In this document: positions 22,545-34,059 of the stretch, in pieces
How positions within the stretch are numbered: position 1 is the first letter of the stretch
How the letters are laid out: every line of letters starts with the position of its first letter
Source of the DNA: Craterostigma plantagineum
Lineage: Eukaryota > Streptophyta > Magnoliopsida > Lamiales > Linderniaceae
Assembly: GCA_027422505.1 (NCBI GenBank)
Contig: JAPQWV010000661.1
Coordinates: 186,001-250,000 of the forward strand
Length of the DNA stretch: 64,000 nt
Direction: 5' to 3'
Translations under genes and position numbers: made by a program
The notes under the pieces: generated by a model
The model's input: only the letters and a program-made list of their open reading frames with translations
What the model was told of the DNA's origin: nothing
Databases searched by the model: none

Positions 22545-22929
22545 GAAAAAAAGAAGGGACGATTATAAAGGCAGAGACTATCTTAGATAAGTATGGAAAG
22601 AAGTTAATGAGAGATGTGATCTTGACAAGACGTGTGGTAGTTTTAGGAAGTGGTTCAAATTTGATTTTAAAAATCGTGTGGAAAACGAAACTGCCCTTTA
22701 GATGGAATTTGCTGAAGGTAAAAGGATATCTCACAGAAATTAAGGAAGGAAATAAGTACTTAAGATCTGATTTTTAAGAAAATTTTGGCTGAAAAAATAG
22801 AATTTGACATAAATCTCGAAAAAATATCTCCCTACGAATGGAAAGGATTTGGATAGATAAGGTAGATAGAATCAAGACAGATATTAATAAAATCAAGGGA
22901 CAAAATCGAGGAGATCCTAAAGGATAAGA
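22545..22929. other. Unassigned sequence between element B and copia E pol
   Basis: About 385 bp with open frames on both strands and no recognised domain. It is probably the region downstream of pol in element E. Confidence 0.4.
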
Positions 22930-24579
22930 TCAAAGAATTTCTAAGGCTAACTTATCTAGTCACCTTTCCTATTTGAGCTCAATAATTCCCAATCGGTCAC
23001 GAATATCACAAATCTACTCTCAGTAAGGGGTTTCGTGAAGATATCAGCAAGCTGATCATTAGTTCCTACGAAGTTCACGCTGATATTCCCTTTCTGAACA
23101 TGATCTCGAATAAAATTATGTTTCACCTTATATGCTTAGTTCGAGAGTGGTGTACGGGATTCTTAGTGATACTAATGGAGCTAGTACTATCACAGAAAAT
23201 AGGAATTTGACCGTACCTTAAACCGTAATCACTCAAGGTTTGTTTCATCCAAAGGATTTGCTGAGAACAACTTCCTAAAGCCATATATTCTGCTTCGGTT
23301 ATGGACAGAGCGACAACATTTTGTTTCCTACTGGAACAAGTTACAAGGAAATTCCCTAGTAATTGGCTAGTACCACTAGTGCTTTTCCTATCTTCTCTAG
23401 AACCAGCATAATCAGCGCCGAGTATCCCATTAATGGGAATTCGTTGGAATTTGGATACCACATTTCAAAATTGATTGTTCCTTTCAAATATCTAAGTATT
23501 ACGCTTGACTGCTGTCAAGTGAGATTCCCTATGACTCGACTGATATCTAGAACATAGACCAGTAGCAAACATAATATCGGGTCTGATTGCCGTAAGGTGT
23601 AGCAAACTTCCGATCATACCTCTATACTTATTTTGGTCAAAGGGCATACCTTGTTCATCACTGTCAATTTTGGCGGTCTGATGCATAGGAGTGAGAAGTA
23701 CCTTGGAATCAGTCATTCCGAATTTTTCAAGTAGTTCCTTCGTGTACTTCATTTGAGATATGAATGTTCTCGTGTCCAATTGCTTGATTTGTAATCCAAG
23801 GAAGTACGTGAGTTCTCCCATTAGGCTCATCTCAAATTCTTGTTGCATAGACTTAGAAAAATTCTCGGTGCTACCAAATATGATATCATCAACGTATATC
23901 TGCACAAGTAGTATGTGATTCCCTTCGCATTTTATAAACAGAGAGTTATCTATTGTTCTTGGTAAAGCCCATGTCTAGTAAATACCTACTCAGTCTTTCA
24001 TATCATGCCCTAGGGGCCTTTTTCATAAAGCTTTGAAGACGTGATTTGTTCTTCTTTTTCAAAACTGGGAGGTTGTTCGACAAAACTTCGTCATTTATAA
24101 AACCATTTAAAAATGCACTTTTCACGTCCATTTGAAAAAGCTTGAATTAAAAGATGCATGTGCAAGTAAAATGCGTATTGACTCAAGCCTAGCTATGGGT
24201 GCAAAGGTTTCCTGAAAATATATACCTTCTTCTTGGGAATAACCTTTAACAACTAACTTGGCCTTGTTTCGTGTCACATTACCGTTTTCGTCCAGCTTGT
24301 TGCGAAACACCCATTTCATCCCTATTATGGACTTGTCGTTAGGTCTTTCCACAAGAGTCCACACTTGGCTCTTTTCGAATTGTGCTAGCTTTTCTTCCAT
24401 GGCAATCATCGACGATTTATCGTCAAGAGCTTCATGCACTGTCTTAGGTTCCATGGTTGACAACAGCACGTCATGTGATTCCTCAGCAATATCATTTCGT
24501 GCAGTTTCTCTCGTTTTGATCCCTGAAGTGGTATTCCCTATGACTTGTTCGGTGGGATGGCTGGAGGAATGATTGAATT
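22930..24579 (-). pseudogene. copia E reverse transcriptase and RNase H
   Basis: RT N-part at 24469-24122 (the G-M-K-W-V-F block, and V-V-K-G-Y-S-Q). The catalytic Y-V-D-D is intact at about 23890, followed by the F-L-G-L-Q-I block. RNase H at 23461-23123 has D-R-K-S-T-S-G and T-E-A-E-Y. Breaks: a frameshift near 24120, disruption around 23910-24050, and a frameshift near 23490. Confidence 0.88.
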
Positions 24580-26215
24580 TTATGCGCTGTTGTTCGTCTG
24601 AAGCCTTACGTTCCTCTGAATAGCATCTAGTTCCAATGGAATTGAGTTTACTTCTTTGTCAGTAACCTGTATACCTGCAGGAGACACAACTATACTTTCC
24701 TCAGTAGCATCTGCGTTAGGAAATTCATCAAATGTAACATGCACTGATTCTTGAACAGTCTTCTTCCTATTATTAAACACTCTAAAAGCTTTGGAATGAA
24801 GGCTGTATCCTAGGAATATCTCTTCATCTACTTTGGAATCGAATTTTCCTCTCTTATCTCTATCATTTAAAATAAAACCTTTGCAACCAAATACATGAAA
24901 ATATCCTATGTTAGGGGTTTTATCATTCCAAAGTTCATAGGGACTTCTCTTAATAATCGGTCTAAGCAAAATCCTATTCGAAACATAACAAGCCGTACTA
25001 ACAGCTTCAACCCAAAAAATGTTTTGGACTATTATATTCGCTCAGCATAGTCCTAGCCATCTCTTGTAAAACTCTATTTTTCCTCTCGACCACTCCGTTC
25101 TATTGAGGCGTAATAGGGGCTGAAAATTATGACTATAACCATTTTCATCACAAAAAGATGCAAAAGATTTACTATCAAATTCTGGACCGTTATCACTTCT
25201 AATCTTACGCACCTTCATCTCTTTCTCATTTTCTAGCTTCTTAGCAGTGGTGCAAAGTTATCTAAAGCCTCACTTTTGTGCGCAAGAAGTAAGACCCATG
25301 TGTACCTTGTATAGTCGTCCACGATAACAAAGGCATATCGTTTACCTCTCAATGACATAACCTGTAACGGACTAAAAAGGTCAAGATGCAGCAGTTCCAC
25401 TGGTCTGGACGTAGATATTAGGTTTAAAGGACGTCTTAGTATTTTTCCCATTTGGCATGCTTTGCAAATTCTGTCCTAGGTGGCTTTCATATCAGGGATA
25501 CCTCTCACCAATTCATTGCATGATATGTGAGACCTCAGTTCCATGTTGGCATGTCCCAAACGTCTGTGCCATAACCATGTGATATCCTGCGTAAGTGCTA
25601 GACACTTGACGTTCTGGTTAGCAATATCATCAAGAGTGTTGCAGTAAATGTTACCATGCCTAGATGCACTAAACACAATCTCATCATCCTTTTTAACAAA
25701 GCACTTGTCTTTGGCGAAGGCTACGGTATGTCCATCATCACATAGTTGACTAATGCTAATTAAATTATGTTCTAAGTTCGTAACAAACCATACGTTATCT
25801 ATAGTGATATTTAAATTGTTACCGACAGTACCTCCATCAACCGCCTTTAACGACACAAAATTACCTATATCACCTGTCATGTGGCGGGAGCACCCGCTGT
25901 CACGATACCACCTGTTTTTCTTGATGGAATTCCTCCTTCATACATGTAGAAAGAAATTCTCTTCTGAGGTACCCAATTTCTGTTGGGTCCTAACATGTTA
26001 GCGGGGAAATAACTTCTGTTAACATGTGAGATATCGTTCTGCATAGACGGTGATCTCCTGTTACAATCAGATACATTAGTGGCATTTACAGGTGACTTCT
26101 TAGGTCTCCTGACATACTTAGCTTTATCAATTTTCTTTAAAGGGCAGTTGTATGAATAATGACCATTTCTACCACAACAAAAACTTTTTAAGCTTAGGCA
26201 CAGAATGTTTAGCAT
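24580..26215 (-). pseudogene. copia E protease and integrase
   Basis: A zinc-knuckle remnant lies at 26170-26130. The protease catalytic D-S-G-C-S-R-H-M lies at about 25901-25878, with its frame changing near 25880. The GAG-pre-integrase HHCC module (W-H-R-R-L-G-H and C-K-A-C) spans 25580-25455, with a TAG at about 25480. The integrase core has V-D-D-Y-T-R-Y-T-W at about 25340 and the second aspartate near 25185. The third carboxylate block N-G-V-V-E-R is at about 25090, with a TAG just before it. The C-terminal V-F-G-C-K-G-F block is at about 24890. Confidence 0.87.
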
Positions 26216-27704
26216 GCTTTACTTCAACGGAATAACCTGTACCTGACCTACCAATATTCCTAGGATACTTAACAGGATATCTAGGTTCTGCTTACCCTCA
26301 AGGAGTCTATCAACTTTCTGCTTTTCCCTATCTAAGGAATTTCTGAATTCTACGATATCTCTAGATAAGTCACTGTTTTTCTTTTCTAGTTTCTCACAGT
26401 CACATGGAAATCCCTCTTTCTCAGCAGTAACTAACTCTCCTTCCAAACGTGAGATCTCTAGGTCAGCCTCATGTTTTTCCTTAGCTAAATTATCTCATTG
26501 TTTTATCAGTTTTCTATTCAAGGAATTTAGCGACTTAATCTTCCTCTATGCATTTTGAAGTAATTCACACAATTGTTCCTTACTTTCCTCTATATCAAAA
26601 ACAGATGAGTCACTTTCACAAGCATTGTTATATAAACTGTTTAGGATATGAATTTTCTCAATGGAGGAAGAAAGAGATACCTGATCCACGTCAGCCATGT
26701 AAGCGTGATCCTCGTCCTCAATATGTTCTAGTTCAGAGTTATTGGATTCCGTCACCATAGCCTTCTACTTCCTTGGTTTCTCACTGTTGGTTGCTGTGCA
26801 TTTATTGTGCATAATGGCCTGGTTTGTTGCATCGGAAACATTTCTGAGCTTTCTTTCCAGACGTGGAGATTCCCTTGTCCTTGTTCTGGAATTTTTTGAA
26901 GTTCATTTTGAATTTCTTTTCTACTGGAATCTTTCGAATCTTTTTGTAAGCATGGCTAAGTCGTCAAGCCTTCTTCTTCGTCGTCGGAATTAGATTCTTC
27001 TTGGTTGGTTTTAAATGCAATGGACTTCTGATTTTTGTTCTGCGACTTCTCATTCATTAACGTTTGAATCATCTCATAAGATATAAGAGATCCAATCAGT
27101 TCGGAGATGCTAAGTGCTTCCAGATCCTTTGCTTCGTAGATGGCAGTAACCTTGGCATTCCATTCTCGTGGCAGTGATCTCATTATCTTTCTGACTTGTT
27201 CACTGTCGGGAACCTTCTTTCCGAGAGAGAACATTTGGTTGATGATTCCCATGAATTTGGCATACATCTGGCTTATATTCTCGCCAGATTCCGTCAAGAA
27301 CAGTTCGTACTGATGAGTGAGCAGAGCGAGCCTTTCTTTCACAACACGTTGAATTCCTTCATGAGTAACTTGGAGCATATCCCACATAGCATTTGTCGAT
27401 GAGCAGTAACTAACCCGAACGTATTCTTCCCGTGTGAGTGCACATGAGAGCATGTTTTTCGCCTTTGCGTTTCGCGTGATTCCCTTTTGTCATCAGCATT
27501 GTATTCTTTAGCGTCGTTTGGGGTTCCATCAGTTTTATTAGCCGTATATGGTCCATTGATGATTGTCTCGCAAAGACAGTAGTCGACAGCGATCAAAAAC
27601 TCGATCATACGGTTCTTCCACACTGCGTAGTTCGTTCCATCGAAGAGAGGCAGCCTAGAATGGGATTGACCCTCTGCAAATACATCAACACTCGAAAAAT
27701 CCAT
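26216..27704 (-). pseudogene. copia E gag
   Basis: Starts at ATG 27704 with the short N-terminal block typical of copia Gag (F-D-G-T-N-Y-A-V-W-K-N-R-M). The UBN2-like Gag core spans about 27450-26960, a CCHC knuckle about 26845-26800 and a coiled-coil tail 26758-26219. Breaks: a frameshift near 27450, and one extra base inside the knuckle, so the spacing from His to the last Cys is 13 nt instead of 12 with a stop in between. The coiled-coil tail after the knuckle supports the Sirevirus-like assignment. Confidence 0.87.
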
Positions 27705-27750
27705 TAGATCTTAACTCAGGCGTGTTAGGCCTTTTCGTTGAGTAACCCAC

Positions 27751-27762
27751 TATGATACCAAA
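27751..27762 (-). promoter_or_regulatory. Primer-binding site, copia E
   Basis: The minus strand reads TTTGGTATCATA, the Met-tRNA type with one change in the last bases, about 50 bp before the gag ATG. Confidence 0.75.
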
Positions 27763-29480
27763 TGAAGTATAAAATATGCCAAAGAGGAGGTGGTGAATTA
27801 GGCTATAAAAATTTTGGCTTGTTCTTCTTTGAAAAATACTTTTCTTTAAGAAGATATTATAGAGAAAGCAGTAAGAAAGCAGTAAGAAAATCTACGTTAT
27901 CTCTTTAACCCTGTTTCACAAAATATCTCGTTATTTCCAGAAACCGTTCCAATGATATTACCTAGTTACTTGCAGACGTTCCGGGTTTGTCTCACATAAA
28001 AGTAAATAACTGAAAGTAAAATAGACGAGATTTTCATATAGGTTATATCCCCAACTGTGGTTTAATCCTGTCCTTGGGGTGTGATCTCCCCGAGAGTTCC
28101 AATCAATCACTAAGTATTACCGATTATGGTTACAAAATGATCGACCATAACACAACCGAAGCACTTTAGAAAACTAGACCTCCACCAAGGCTGTCGAATA
28201 CCAAGTTTCGTTCCACATTGTTTACCCAGGAAACCTATTCCCCGACTGGACACAGCTTGCTACCGAAGGGCCACCGAATCCACCAAATTCGTCCCTCCAC
28301 GTGCGAAAGACTCCAACCGTGCTCCTTTGTGCGCTCAACACATCCGAAGACAAATCACGTCCGAAGGCTAGGGTTTTAGGGTAGGGTGTTGCTAAAGATC
28401 GCTCACGGGTACAGATTCGCAAATTAAAGCTCAACACAAACTACGAATGAATCGCAAACTAACGCTCAATCACTCTAAGGAATTCGATTGCTTGTGTGTT
28501 CGTTTCGTACCCTTCGACGTGAAGTGTTTTCTTCTATTATAGACCCAAGAATCGGTTCTACACTTCACAAGGAAAGTTAAGCACTAAATATGCAAGAGAA
28601 AGCTCAATAATCACGTGCATTAACTCAAGGAATCATGCCAAAAATAAACCAATTAAGCACAACGGTCATGCATGATCACTTACCATAAATATCACAGATT
28701 TACTTTCATTTCAAGGTAATTTCATCCGGTGACAGCATATGCCATATATAGTTCCACTCAGCTATTACCAATAATAAGCACAATCAACTATTTCTTTCCA
28801 AAATATAATAGCCAATTCACACAATGAAAGATTTGATCCACTGAGTTTGATGCAAGTCATATTTTCCATGTATGGTGATCTCATCCGATTTCAGCACATC
28901 CCATAAATAGACTCAATCAACATCACATATAAGCCCAATCAATTAAACCTTTCAAAAATATAAATCCCAAGTCGCATAAGGAAAGATAGATCATGATTCA
29001 CTGATTTAAAAGTCAAATAATATAGCACTCAACCGGATATTTCGTTGATATTCTTTCCTAAAATAAATCAATCACATGTAAGCACTTAATCAGAATATCT
29101 TTTCCATATATATCAGATGTCCAGGTAATCACATCGATACTCTTGCCTAAAATAAATCAATCACATGTAAGCACTTAATCAGAATATCTTTTCCATTTAT
29201 ATTAGTCATTCATATCCGTGTGATCACAGCGATATTCTTTCCTAAAACAACTCAATCTCGCAGACAGTTCACATATCACTCAACATAGTATATTTTCCAC
29301 ATATAGCACACAGTGAGATTCCATTAATGCGAAAACGTTCATAACCAGGTGATCAGAGCAATATTACCGTTAAGCACAAGATCATACTAATTCAATTATC
29401 TTAACAATGTAATCACCCTTAAGCACTTTATCGAACATTTTTACATACTTAAACATCATATAACATACATATCGAATTTT
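27763..29480 (-). repeat. Probable 5' LTR region of copia E
   Basis: Adjoins the PBS with TG (plus strand tgaagtataaaatatgcc) and contains the gccaaagaggaggtggtgaa motif often seen at the inner end of such LTRs. A TATA-like tctataatag lies on the minus strand at about 28535-28545. The distal boundary cannot be set because the other LTR is missing. Confidence 0.55.
28640..29300. repeat. Degenerate tandem repeats of about 88-96 bp
   Basis: The block cctaaaataaatcaatcac with agcacttaatcagaatatct recurs at 29057 and 29145 (88 bp apart, nearly identical), with a weaker copy at 29241. Further decayed units containing tcaatcaa and ataagccc are visible back to about 28640. Confidence 0.7.
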
Positions 29481-29742
29481 CTAATTTGTACCCCCCTAAT
29501 TTACATAATTATGTGGAATAATCAAGACTCTCATAGTCATTTGGACCAAAAAGGTCTACAATCTAAATTATTTACATGTATCGTCTGAATCTTCACACCA
29601 CCCAAACTCGTTCTGTTTTAATTGGTACATAAAATTGCCTAGTTGGTGCCAATCGCCCGATTCTACTTTGGGTCTCAATTCTTGGCGAAGCTTAGAAGTT
29701 TTGGGTTGAAATTGGCCGAAACTACCTCCTCATGACTTATCC
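29481..29742. other. Unassigned sequence left of the LINE
   Basis: No gene or clear repeat. It may be the continuation of the LTR of gypsy C, which resumes on the right side of the LINE at 33769, or the outer end of the copia E LTR. Confidence 0.35.
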
Positions 29743-29756
29743 AATTTTAAAATTGC

Positions 29757-30258
29757 GGATAGATGTACTATGGAGAAGGAAAGGGTCCAATATGCATGGG
29801 TTTTGGTGGAGGTGGAACTGAAAAATGAGACAAAGGAATCTATCTTCTTTGTTAGTGAACATGAGCAAGTGATTGAGCAAAAGGTTGTGTATGAATGGAA
29901 TGCCATAAAATGTCTAAACTGTGGTTTCCATGGCCATGGTAAAGAGATGTGTAAGAAAGTGGGAGGAGGGAAATATGAACCACCAAAACGGGTAGAGGAG
30001 GTAAAAGTACCACCTGAGGAGCATATTGGGGAGATTACTGCTGGTGAGCATTCATCAGCACATGTGGGTAAAAATCAAACTGAGGAACATAAGTCTTTGA
30101 GTATGGGAGGAGAACCTCCTGGGGAGGGAGCACAGGTTGGAAAACAGGAGGATTGGATCCATGTGGGTGGATCAAAACATAAAAAAGCTGGTCCAAAAGA
30201 GAGGAATGACTTGACCAACCCTTCCAAGCAGAGGGTCAAGGAGACCTCTCATGGATAG
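29757..30258 (+). pseudogene. LINE ORF1, C-terminal part
   Basis: Open to the stop at 30256-30258. It begins within the end of the DUF4283-like RNA-binding domain typical of plant L1 ORF1 (block ending A-W-V-L-V-E-V). This is followed by one CCHC zinc knuckle (C-L-N-C-G-F-H-G-H-G-K-E-M-C) and a hydrophilic tail. The N-terminal part is lost with the 5' end of the element. It would bind LINE RNA. Confidence 0.85.
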
Positions 30259-33200
30259 AGCGGCCATCTGGAATGTTAGAGGCCTTAACAGGCCTAATAA
30301 ACAGAGGAGGTGGTCCTCTTCTGCAGGAAATATGCCTTGGAGTTAGTCTGTTTGTGTGAAACCAAAATGAAAAGGGGTAATATGGAGAAGAGTTTGAAGG
30401 CTATGTTGATGGCTGGGAATGTGCAAATAATTTGGAATGTGATCCTAATGGGAGACTGTTATTGGCATGGAGGAAGGCCTGATATGGTGTGACTATCATA
30501 CAGAAATCTGCCCAACTAATTCATACCAGAGTGTGTAATGAAGGTGATACCTTCTTTATGACTTGTGTCTATGGTAGGAATGCAGCTAGAAAAAGGAGAG
30601 TTTATGGCAGGAGTTGAGTCTGATACAGCTTGCTATTGATCTCCCTTGGATGGTATGGGGAGATTTCAACTGTATGCTCAACCCGGATGATAAACTGGGG
30701 GGAATCCTGTTCAACTATGTGATCTTAGTGATTTTAAAGAGTGCCTTGAGAATTGCTGCCTAGAAGTGATGAGATGGAAGGGATGCAAGTATACTTGGAC
30801 AAATAATCAAGCTGCCACGGATAGAATTTGGAGTAAACTCGATTGGGTGTTTATAAATGAGCTGTGGGTTGATAAGTATGTGGATATTGAGGCTACTTTT
30901 CTCACTACAGGGATATCAGACCATTCCCCTGCTCTGATTAACTGCAGGAGAGCCCCCTTGCTATACATAAACCATTTAAATTCTTCAATATGTGGACTGC
31001 TGCCCCAAACTTCTTGGAGATTGTTAAGGAAGTTTGGTCTAAACAATTGACTGGCTCTAAACTATGGTGTGTATCTCAGAAAATTTATCATCTCAGAGGT
31101 CCATTGAAGGCTCTGAATAATAGCCTATTCCCTGACATTGTGAATAGATCTAACCAAGAAAGGATGAAGTTGGAAGATGCTAATCAGCAATTCCAGTTGG
31201 ATCCTTTGAACCCTGAGCTTATGGAAGAGGTAAGATTACTCTCCCTCAATTTTGATTTTCTCAGCAAAGCTACTACTGCTTTTCTTGCTCAGAAAGCAAA
31301 AATCTTGTGGTTGGAACAAGGGGATCAAAACACAAGATTTTACCATACCGCTATAAAGAGAAGAGTGTATAGGAATAGGGTCAACTCGATCCTATCCTTG
31401 GATTCTGGACAAACCTTCACTGAGCATAAGGATATTATGAGACAATTTGGGGACTATTATCACCAGTTGCTTGGAAATGTTGATGATAGAGGTGAAAAGT
31501 TGGATGTGGCATCCATTCAGCAGGGGCCTTGCCTTGATGTAAAGAATCAGTTGCAGATGCTTAATCCATTCACCAAGGCTGAGGTTAAGCAGGTTATTTT
31601 CTCATTTAATGATCATAAAGCTCCGGGACCTGATGGCTATAGTAGTGGCTTCTTTAAGCATGCTTGGCCAGTGGTAGGTGATGAGGTACTGAGGCTATTT
31701 TGGAGTTCTTTGAAAAGGGTGTTATGCTGAAACAGTTAAATCATACAAATCTGGTTATGATCCCTAAGAAGCTGCAGGCTAACTCGGTGGTGGACTTTAG
31801 GCCTATTGCTTGTTGCAATATCCTGTATAAGTGCATCTCTAAATTGCTTTGTTTGAGGCTGAAGGAGGTTCTCCCTCTTCTGGTGAGCGAAAATCAAAGT
31901 GCCTTTGTCAAGGGGAGGTCCATTATACATAATACCTTGATTAGTCAAGAACTAATCCGGCATTATAAGAGGAAGAACATCTCCCCAAGGTGTGTTATGA
32001 AAATTGATTTAAGGAAAGCTTATGATAATGTGAGATGGTCTTTTCTAAATGAACTGCTGCTGAAGCTGCATATCCCTTCTAAATTTGTTGGTTGGATTAT
32101 GCAATGCATCTCTACTGCTAGCTATTCAATTGCTATAAATGGGAGCATTGATGGTAGGATTATTGGGAAGAAAGGGCTAAGACAAGGAGATCCCATATCC
32201 CCTTTATTATTTGTTCTTGTTATGGAATACTTGAGTAGAAGGTTAAAGGTTGCAGCACTCTCAGAGACTTTCTGGTTCCATCCTATGTGTAAGAGCTTGA
32301 GAGTGGTTAACCTATGTTTTGCTGATGACTTGTTAATATTTTGTAAAGCCTCGGTTGGTTCAGTTGTGGCGGTGAAAGATGCTCTGGACCATTTTGCTAG
32401 GGCCTCTGGTTTGGAGGCTAATTCATCCAAGTCCAACTTGTACACAGCTGGAGTTTCTTGTCAGATGGGAGAGGAGCTGCAGAGGGTCACTGGCTTCTTG
32501 GTAGGATCATATCCTATGAGATATTTGGGTGTTCCACTGTCTCGTACAAAGTGGAACAAATTGGATTGTAGATTGCTGGTGGATAGGATAACTGAAAGGG
32601 TCAATGGATGGACTGCTAGAGCTTTAACCTATGCAGGGCGTTGCACCCTTATCCAATCAGTTCTATCTACTATATATGGTTATTGGGGATCTATATTCTT
32701 GCTACCTAAGAGTGTTATAAAGGAGGTGGACCGAATCTGTAAAGATTTCCTATGGGGAGGAGCAGAAGGTAATAAAGGAGTGCCTCTGATGAGCTGGGAC
32801 AACGTCTATAAACTGAAGAGTAATGGAGGTTTGGGTATTAGGAATTGTGCGGCTTGGAATCTGGCTTGTATTGGCAAACAGGTTTGGCAGTTGGCTCTAA
32901 AAGCTGATGTCTTATGGGTCAAATGCTTACATGGGATCTACATTAGAGAAGGGTCCTTTGGGAGCATTTACCTCCATTGGATTGTAGTTGGCATTGGAGG
33001 AAAATTCACAAATCTAAGTATATTTTTAAAGCAGGTTTTGTTGGGGCAGTATGGGCTCAAAGTAGGGATGGTTGTTACTCCCTTGAAAGTGTATATAAAT
33101 GGCTCACACAAGGGTCACCCAAATGCCATGTGAGCTCGGCGGTGTGGAATAGATATAATCTTCCTAAGCATAGCTTTATATGTTGACTACTTGTTCATAA

Positions 33201-33655
33201 ACTTTTGCTGACTAAGGAGAGACTCCTATCTTGGGGGATCCAGGTGGTGCATAAAGATTGTGTGCTGTGTGCGAAGGAAGAGGAATCTATAACACATCTG
33301 TTCTTCGAATGTGAATATAGTAAGGAGCTGCTACGGCTTCTTGCATTGTGGCTGGAGGTGCAGGACTTCCCTTCCCTGTATGTGACTTGGAGGAAGTGGA
33401 TGTGTGGGATGGGAAGGAGGAAAAGTCGTGACTCTAAAATAGTCATTGCATGGATGGTGGGGCTTGTCTACCTCATCTGGCGGAGAGGAATAGGAGAATT
33501 CACGGTGGGAGGTTGCGGACGGTACAGGTCCTCTTTGGTGTGATTGTGAGAATGCTGCAACTGCGCATTGGTAAGTGTTGCCGAGTCCATGATGGTAGTG
33601 ATGGTGGAAGGTTGTATCAATTATCCACTTGCTTCAGGGCTTTGGTTTGATTTAG
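30251..33655 (+). pseudogene. LINE ORF2: endonuclease, RT, zf-RVT
   Basis: Starts at ATG 30251 with W-N-V-R-G-L-N, overlapping the end of ORF1 by 8 nt. Endonuclease motifs: C-L-C-E-T-K near 30350, W-G-D-F-N near 30660, Y-T-W-T-N near 30780 and S-D-H-S-P near 30920. The RT core is open at 31700-33133 (477 codons) with the G-P-D-G region before it, R-Q-G-D-P-I-S-P near 32180 and the catalytic F-A-D-D near 32320. The zf-RVT segment (C-V-L-C, H-L-F-F-E-C) is at 33255-33310. Breaks: frameshifts near 30308, 30480, 30990, 31700 and 32975, and a TGA in a normally Trp position at 33183. No C-terminal RNase H is seen. Confidence 0.9.
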
Positions 33656-33745
33656 TTATGTTGAGGTGGTTCTTTTGTTGCGGTTTCTAGGAGTGATGAT
33701 GTAAAAACTGTGGTTTTATGTTGGTAATGAATGCTTATTCCTACC

Positions 33746-33756
33746 AAAAAAAAAAA
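33746..33756 (+). other. LINE poly(A) tail
   Basis: Eleven A residues at the 3' end, merging with the first A bases of the downstream target-site copy. Confidence 0.85.
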
Positions 33757-33768
33757 TTTTAAAATCGC

Positions 33769-34034
33769 CAAGTCTACCTATATCTCTAATTGCCGGCTTT
33801 GATTAAATGGAAGCCCTACTTTCGGTCGGATAACATATCATCCAACTTTTCCTAAGTCCTAACTCATCACTTAAGTCACAATTCACGTAATACATCATTA
33901 CGAAGTAGGAAATGCGGAATCACCTAGGTACATACTCAATTTATCACATCATATGTAGTTACGCAACTCATATAATGCACATATTGCATACGCTAATCTA
34001 TTGGCCATTCTATTTACAGTACACGGGTATTACA
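33769..34034 (-). repeat. Inner part of the 3' LTR of gypsy C
   Basis: Ends gggtattaca directly before the PPT, the same terminus as the other Tekay-like LTRs here. No gene. Confidence 0.65.
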
Positions 34035-34053
34035 TCCTCCCCACTTAAAAAGG
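34035..34053 (-). promoter_or_regulatory. Polypurine tract, gypsy C
   Basis: The minus strand reads CCTTTTTAAGTGGGGAGGA against the LTR edge, matching the AAGGGGGAGGA tract of gypsy 2 in the same position. Confidence 0.8.
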
Positions 34054-34059
34054 ATTTCG

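Larger units (their letters stand above)
22545..29742 (-). mobile_element. Ty1/copia element E (Sirevirus-like), degenerate
   Basis: On the minus strand: LTR-like sequence (right boundary unresolved), PBS at 27762-27751, gag from 27704, protease, integrase, RT and RNase H ending near 22930. The 3' LTR is missing; sequence from about 22930 to 22545 has no recognised domain and is cut by element B. Different from the other copia elements here in Gag and integrase sequence, so a separate lineage. Confidence 0.85.
29757..33754 (+). mobile_element. L1-type LINE, 5'-truncated
   Basis: Contains the end of ORF1, a long ORF2 and an A11 tail (33746-33756). It is flanked by a 14-bp duplication with one mismatch: aattttaaaattgc at 29743-29756 and aattttaaaatcgc at 33755-33768. 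The 5' end falls inside ORF1, the usual result of incomplete target-primed reverse transcription. It inserted into what is probably LTR sequence of gypsy C. Confidence 0.93.
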
